Positions 4,742 to 6,402 of a DNA stretch of 6,402 bases are shown here, piece after piece. This stretch comes from UBA1151 sp963579925 (lineage in GTDB: Bacteria; Chloroflexota; Dehalococcoidia; Lucifugimonadales; Lucifugimonadaceae): contig CAUZJA010000165.1 in the NCBI GenBank assembly GCA_963579925.1, positions 1 through 6,402 on the forward strand. Direction: 5' to 3'. The notes beneath the pieces are model-generated. The model saw only the letters and a program-made list of their open reading frames with translations. It made no database searches and was not told the origin of the DNA. The position numbers and the translations under genes are program-made. Position 1 is the stretch's first letter, and each line of letters begins with the position of its first letter.

Positions 4742-5406
4742 CGGGGTCGGATACGCGCAAGCAGAACGGCTGCGTGTTCTGCGAGATCGTGGCGGGGCAG
4801 TCTCCGGCAAAGTTTGAGCATCGGGTCGACGACGATGGCAAACTTCTGAATCACCCGGATCTAGTTGCGTTCCACAACAGGCTCGATTGGGCCAGGGTGA
4901 TGCTTCTGGTCGTTCCACGCTCGCACGTTATGCAAGGTGAATACTGGACCGGAGACCTTCTCAACGAGGCAGCCCGATTGGGGGTGGTACTTGGCGAGTC
5001 GCTTTGCCCGGAAGGGTTCCGGCTTATCTCAAACTTTGGCAAGTCAGCGCATCAAAGCCAGGAACACGCGCACCTTCACGTTGTCTCTGGAGCTGGCGAG
5101 CCGCGCGACTCTCCCGGGCCGCTAATCACGCAGAATGGCAACATCTCATTGCATCGTGCGAATGCTGCGGGAGTGCCGCTGGCCGTGACGCTGACGCGCC
5201 GCGGCGATGCCACGCAGAAGCAACTCTGGACGGGTGATCACTTCGTGCAGGTTGGCCGATCAGCGATCGAGTATGCGTCTGAACACACACCTGAAGGGTT
5301 CAGGCTATCGTCAGAGTTCCAGTCACCAGCAGCGGAAACTGGCGCAGGCGGCGGCGAACCGGGTTTGCAGCTTCATGGTGGCGGCCAACTTGACCTCTAT
5401 ATATGA
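4738..5406 (+). CDS. HIT-family protein with a degenerate second HIT-like copy
   Basis: HIT proteins hydrolyse or transfer nucleotides from nucleoside phosphoramidates and dinucleotides through a histidine triad. This one has 222 residues. The first copy has CVFCEIVAGQSPAKFEH (12-28, with CxxC at C12 and C15), VVPRSHV (58-64), LISNFGKSAHQSQEH (96-110) and the triad HAHLHVV with H110, H112 and H114. Residues 161-222 repeat the second part of that domain: LWTGD (163-167) and PEGFRLSSEF (185-194) mirror YWTGD (69-73) and PEGFRLISNF (91-100) at a constant offset of 94. The triad is missing there; only H213 is near, in LQLHGGGQLDLYI. ATG 4738 overlaps the loader stop in an ATGA and gives a standard HIT start. 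Open frame extends upstream inside the loader gene but lacks HIT features. Substrate is not readable; it may simply be co-transcribed housekeeping. Confidence 0.87.
   Translation: MTGSDTRKQNGCVFCEIVAGQSPAKFEHRVDDDGKLLNHPDLVAFHNRLDWARVMLLVVPRSHVMQGEYWTGDLLNEAARLGVVLGESLCPEGFRLISNFGKSAHQSQEHAHLHVVSGAGEPRDSPGPLITQNGNISLHRANAAGVPLAVTLTRRGDATQKQLWTGDHFVQVGRSAIEYASEHTPEGFRLSSEFQSPAAETGAGGGEPGLQLHGGGQLDLYI
5218..5403 (+). other. degenerate HIT-like repeat in the HIT protein
   Basis: Residues 161-222 align with residues 67 onward of the same protein without gaps over about 30 positions (WTGD-x(17)-PEGFRL in both). Ungapped, the triad histidines H110, H112 and H114 fall on G204, G206 and P208. A glycine-rich stretch (GAGGGEPG) replaces the catalytic loop, and the C-terminal GGGQLDLYI resembles the strand that normally follows the triad. 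The copy probably serves structure or an intramolecular dimer interface rather than catalysis; that role is inference. Confidence 0.65.
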
Positions 5407-5416
5407 TCACGCCGCA

Positions 5417-5857
5417 CTAGCGCGGTCCGAACGTAGGAATCTCCCGCAGTAGCTCTGCGATTTCCGTGGGAATACCGCCGGTGATTGTCACCCGCTGAAC
5501 CTCACCACCGAACGGCGGCCATAGTTCTCTAAGTTGCTTGCCGTATTTGCTCTCGATATAACTGGCGTCGTTGTCATCCAACTCACCAAGTGGCTCGATC
5601 GCGGCCTGAAGCTCTCTGACCTGAGCGCGTACCGCTGCCAATGTCCTGAACGCTGAATCCTCATCCTGAATCTTCCTGAGTTCTAGTGTTAGCGCCTCAA
5701 TACCTATCGTCCACGCCTCTGCGGCGACCTGAAACTCTGCAGCCCGCGCGTTATCAACACTGGCTCCTCCTCCCAGGCATCCAGGAAGCGCTGTCAGTGC
5801 GATGGCCATGATGACAAAAGCCATCATGTGTACTCTGCGTTTGACGATGTGTGGCAT
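5417..5857 (-). CDS. small predicted lipoprotein, unknown function
   Basis: The 146-residue product starts MPHIVKRRVHMM, a positively charged N-region. A hydrophobic stretch AFVIMAIALTA and then LPGC follow, so C27 is the likely lipidated residue after signal peptidase II cleavage. Proline at -2 is less usual but acceptable. The glycine-rich GGGAS after the cysteine is a normal linker. The mature part is helical, with ELRKIQDEDSAFRTLAAVRA and VRELQAAIEPLGEL suggesting amphipathic or coiled-coil helices, and ends GIPTEIAELLREIPTFGPR. I recognise no family. No good ribosome binding site precedes ATG 5857; ATG 5827 or 5824 (residues 11 and 12) are alternatives that shorten only the charged segment. 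It converges on the HIT gene with 10 nt between the stops and diverges from xylB with a 49-nt gap. It is probably an exported, membrane-anchored protein. Confidence 0.75.
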   Translation of the reverse strand: MPHIVKRRVHMMAFVIMAIALTALPGCLGGGASVDNARAAEFQVAAEAWTIGIEALTLELRKIQDEDSAFRTLAAVRAQVRELQAAIEPLGELDDNDASYIESKYGKQLRELWPPFGGEVQRVTITGGIPTEIAELLREIPTFGPR

Positions 5858-5906
5858 GATTCGTTCACAACATATCTACTAATAGCACGCCGTAAAAGGG
5901 GTGATT
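5858..5906. promoter_or_regulatory. divergent intergenic region between lipoprotein and xylB
   Basis: This 49-nt gap should hold or adjoin the promoters of two divergent genes. On the - strand, TTTACG (complement of 5891-5896) and TATGTT (complement of 5869-5874) are 16 nt apart and each match four of six consensus positions; this is weak. No convincing xylB promoter is seen on the + strand: TTGACG at 5841-5846 has no -10 partner at the right distance. The xylB ribosome binding site is good: AAAAGGGGTGAT (5894-5905) closely resembles the full anti-Shine-Dalgarno complement. I see no clear operator palindrome for a XylR-type repressor. Confidence 0.3.
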
Positions 5907-6402
5907 TTGGAAGCATATCTGGGTGTAGATGCTGGTACCACGGCCATCAAAGTACTCGTGGTAAACACTGGAGGCAAGGTCATCAGCGAAGGCGATGCGC
6001 CAATGCCGATCTCTGTTCCTCACCCCGGGTGGTCAGAACAAAACCCAAAGGACTGGTGGGATGGTGTGATCGCCGCCGTGCGACAGGCAATGGGCACTCT
6101 TTCCGATGCGGTGGACATCAAGGCGATCGGCCTCTCCGGCCAGATGCACAGCCTTGTCGCGCTTGATTCGAACGATGAAATTATTCGCCCTGCCATCCTC
6201 TGGAATGACACCCGAACGGCCGCTCAGTGCCGGGAGATCGAAGAGAGACTCGGTAGAGACGGGCTGCGTGACCTGGTCGGCAACCCGGCGCTGGAAGGTT
6301 TCACCGCGCCAAAGCTTCTCTGGATGAGGGATCACGAGCCAGACGAGTACGCGCGAATCGCGCACGTCCTTCTGCCCAAGGACTACGTGCGGCTGAAACT
6401 CA
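5907..6402 (+). CDS. xylB: xylulokinase, N-terminal part (truncated by the window)
   Basis: Xylulokinase phosphorylates D-xylulose to xylulose 5-phosphate with ATP in the cytoplasm, feeding xylose into the pentose phosphate pathway. The 165 residues visible are the first part of an FGGY kinase normally near 490-510 long. Residues 3-15 (AYLGVDAGTTAIK) form the first phosphate loop. PGWSEQNPKDWW (40-51), IGLSGQMHSLV (74-84, with the xylulokinase MH motif at M80-H81), LWNDTRTAAQC (98-108), GNPALEGFTAPKLLW (125-139) and VLLPKDYVRLKL (154-165) are all typical of XylB. I chose TTG 5907 because AAGGGG at 5896-5901 lies 5 nt upstream and the protein then begins just before the YLG strand; GTG 5901 is in frame but too close to the ribosome binding site. 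The catalytic aspartate lies beyond the window, so activity cannot be judged. A related pentulose substrate cannot be excluded. Confidence 0.92.
   Translation, partial: MEAYLGVDAGTTAIKVLVVNTGGKVISEGDAPMPISVPHPGWSEQNPKDWWDGVIAAVRQAMGTLSDAVDIKAIGLSGQMHSLVALDSNDEIIRPAILWNDTRTAAQCREIEERLGRDGLRDLVGNPALEGFTAPKLLWMRDHEPDEYARIAHVLLPKDYVRLKL

Noticed and set aside
5407..5430. Bidirectional terminator between the convergent HIT and lipoprotein genes
   Set aside because: Only a 4-bp CCGC/GCGG stem can form, with no T-run on either strand.
1..6402. CRISPR array, tRNA, rRNA, prophage or insertion sequence
   Set aside because: No spaced direct repeats, cloverleaf, rRNA-like stretch, transposase or phage gene was seen. 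The only mobile-like signal is the palindromic pair at 314-407.

Overview
This window looks like a bacterial chromosome segment of moderate-to-high GC. It most resembles a Chloroflexota genome, perhaps the Dehalococcoidia/SAR202 side. That placement is inference from three things: the order rplI-dnaB-DnaD-like-DnaC-like, the style of the DnaD-like N-terminus (VPVPAPVFGQLL followed by DIDDPNELK), and the LLDHLR-type DnaC/IstB ATPase. I could not search a database, and no rRNA or tRNA is present to confirm it.

Region 1 (1-724). The window opens in the 3' end of an unrecognised gene. A 33-codon ORF overlaps its stop by 4 nt and has a well placed ribosome binding site. About 490 nt without a convincing gene follow. 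That gap holds (a) a pair of ~30-nt palindromic units in inverted orientation, with a perfect 22-bp inverted repeat around a 50-nt spacer, which looks like a REP/BIME-type or small MITE-like element; (b) an exact consensus DnaA box (571-579); and (c) two potential RNA hairpins in what should be the rplI leader.

Region 2 (725-5406). Five genes on the + strand form a tight operon with spacings of +6, -4, -83 and -4 nt. They are ribosomal protein L9 with an acidic C-terminal tail, the replicative helicase DnaB (TTG start), a DnaD-like primosome protein, a DnaC/DnaI-like helicase loader made of two tandem AAA+ ATPase domains behind a cysteine motif, and a HIT-family protein whose C-terminal half is a second HIT-like copy without the catalytic histidines. 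The three middle genes read as a helicase-loading module: DnaD-like protein at the restart or initiation site, the AAA+ protein as loader, and DnaB as cargo. The DnaA box upstream suggests a link to initiation control.

Region 3 (5417-6402). A small predicted lipoprotein of unknown function lies on the - strand, convergent with the HIT gene and divergent from a + strand xylulokinase gene. The xylulokinase gene runs off the window end before its catalytic aspartate.

The points most worth following up are the double-ATPase helicase loader, the adjacent double HIT protein with one dead copy, the 83-nt out-of-frame overlap between the DnaD-like and loader genes, the DnaA box ahead of the operon, and the inverted palindrome pair.
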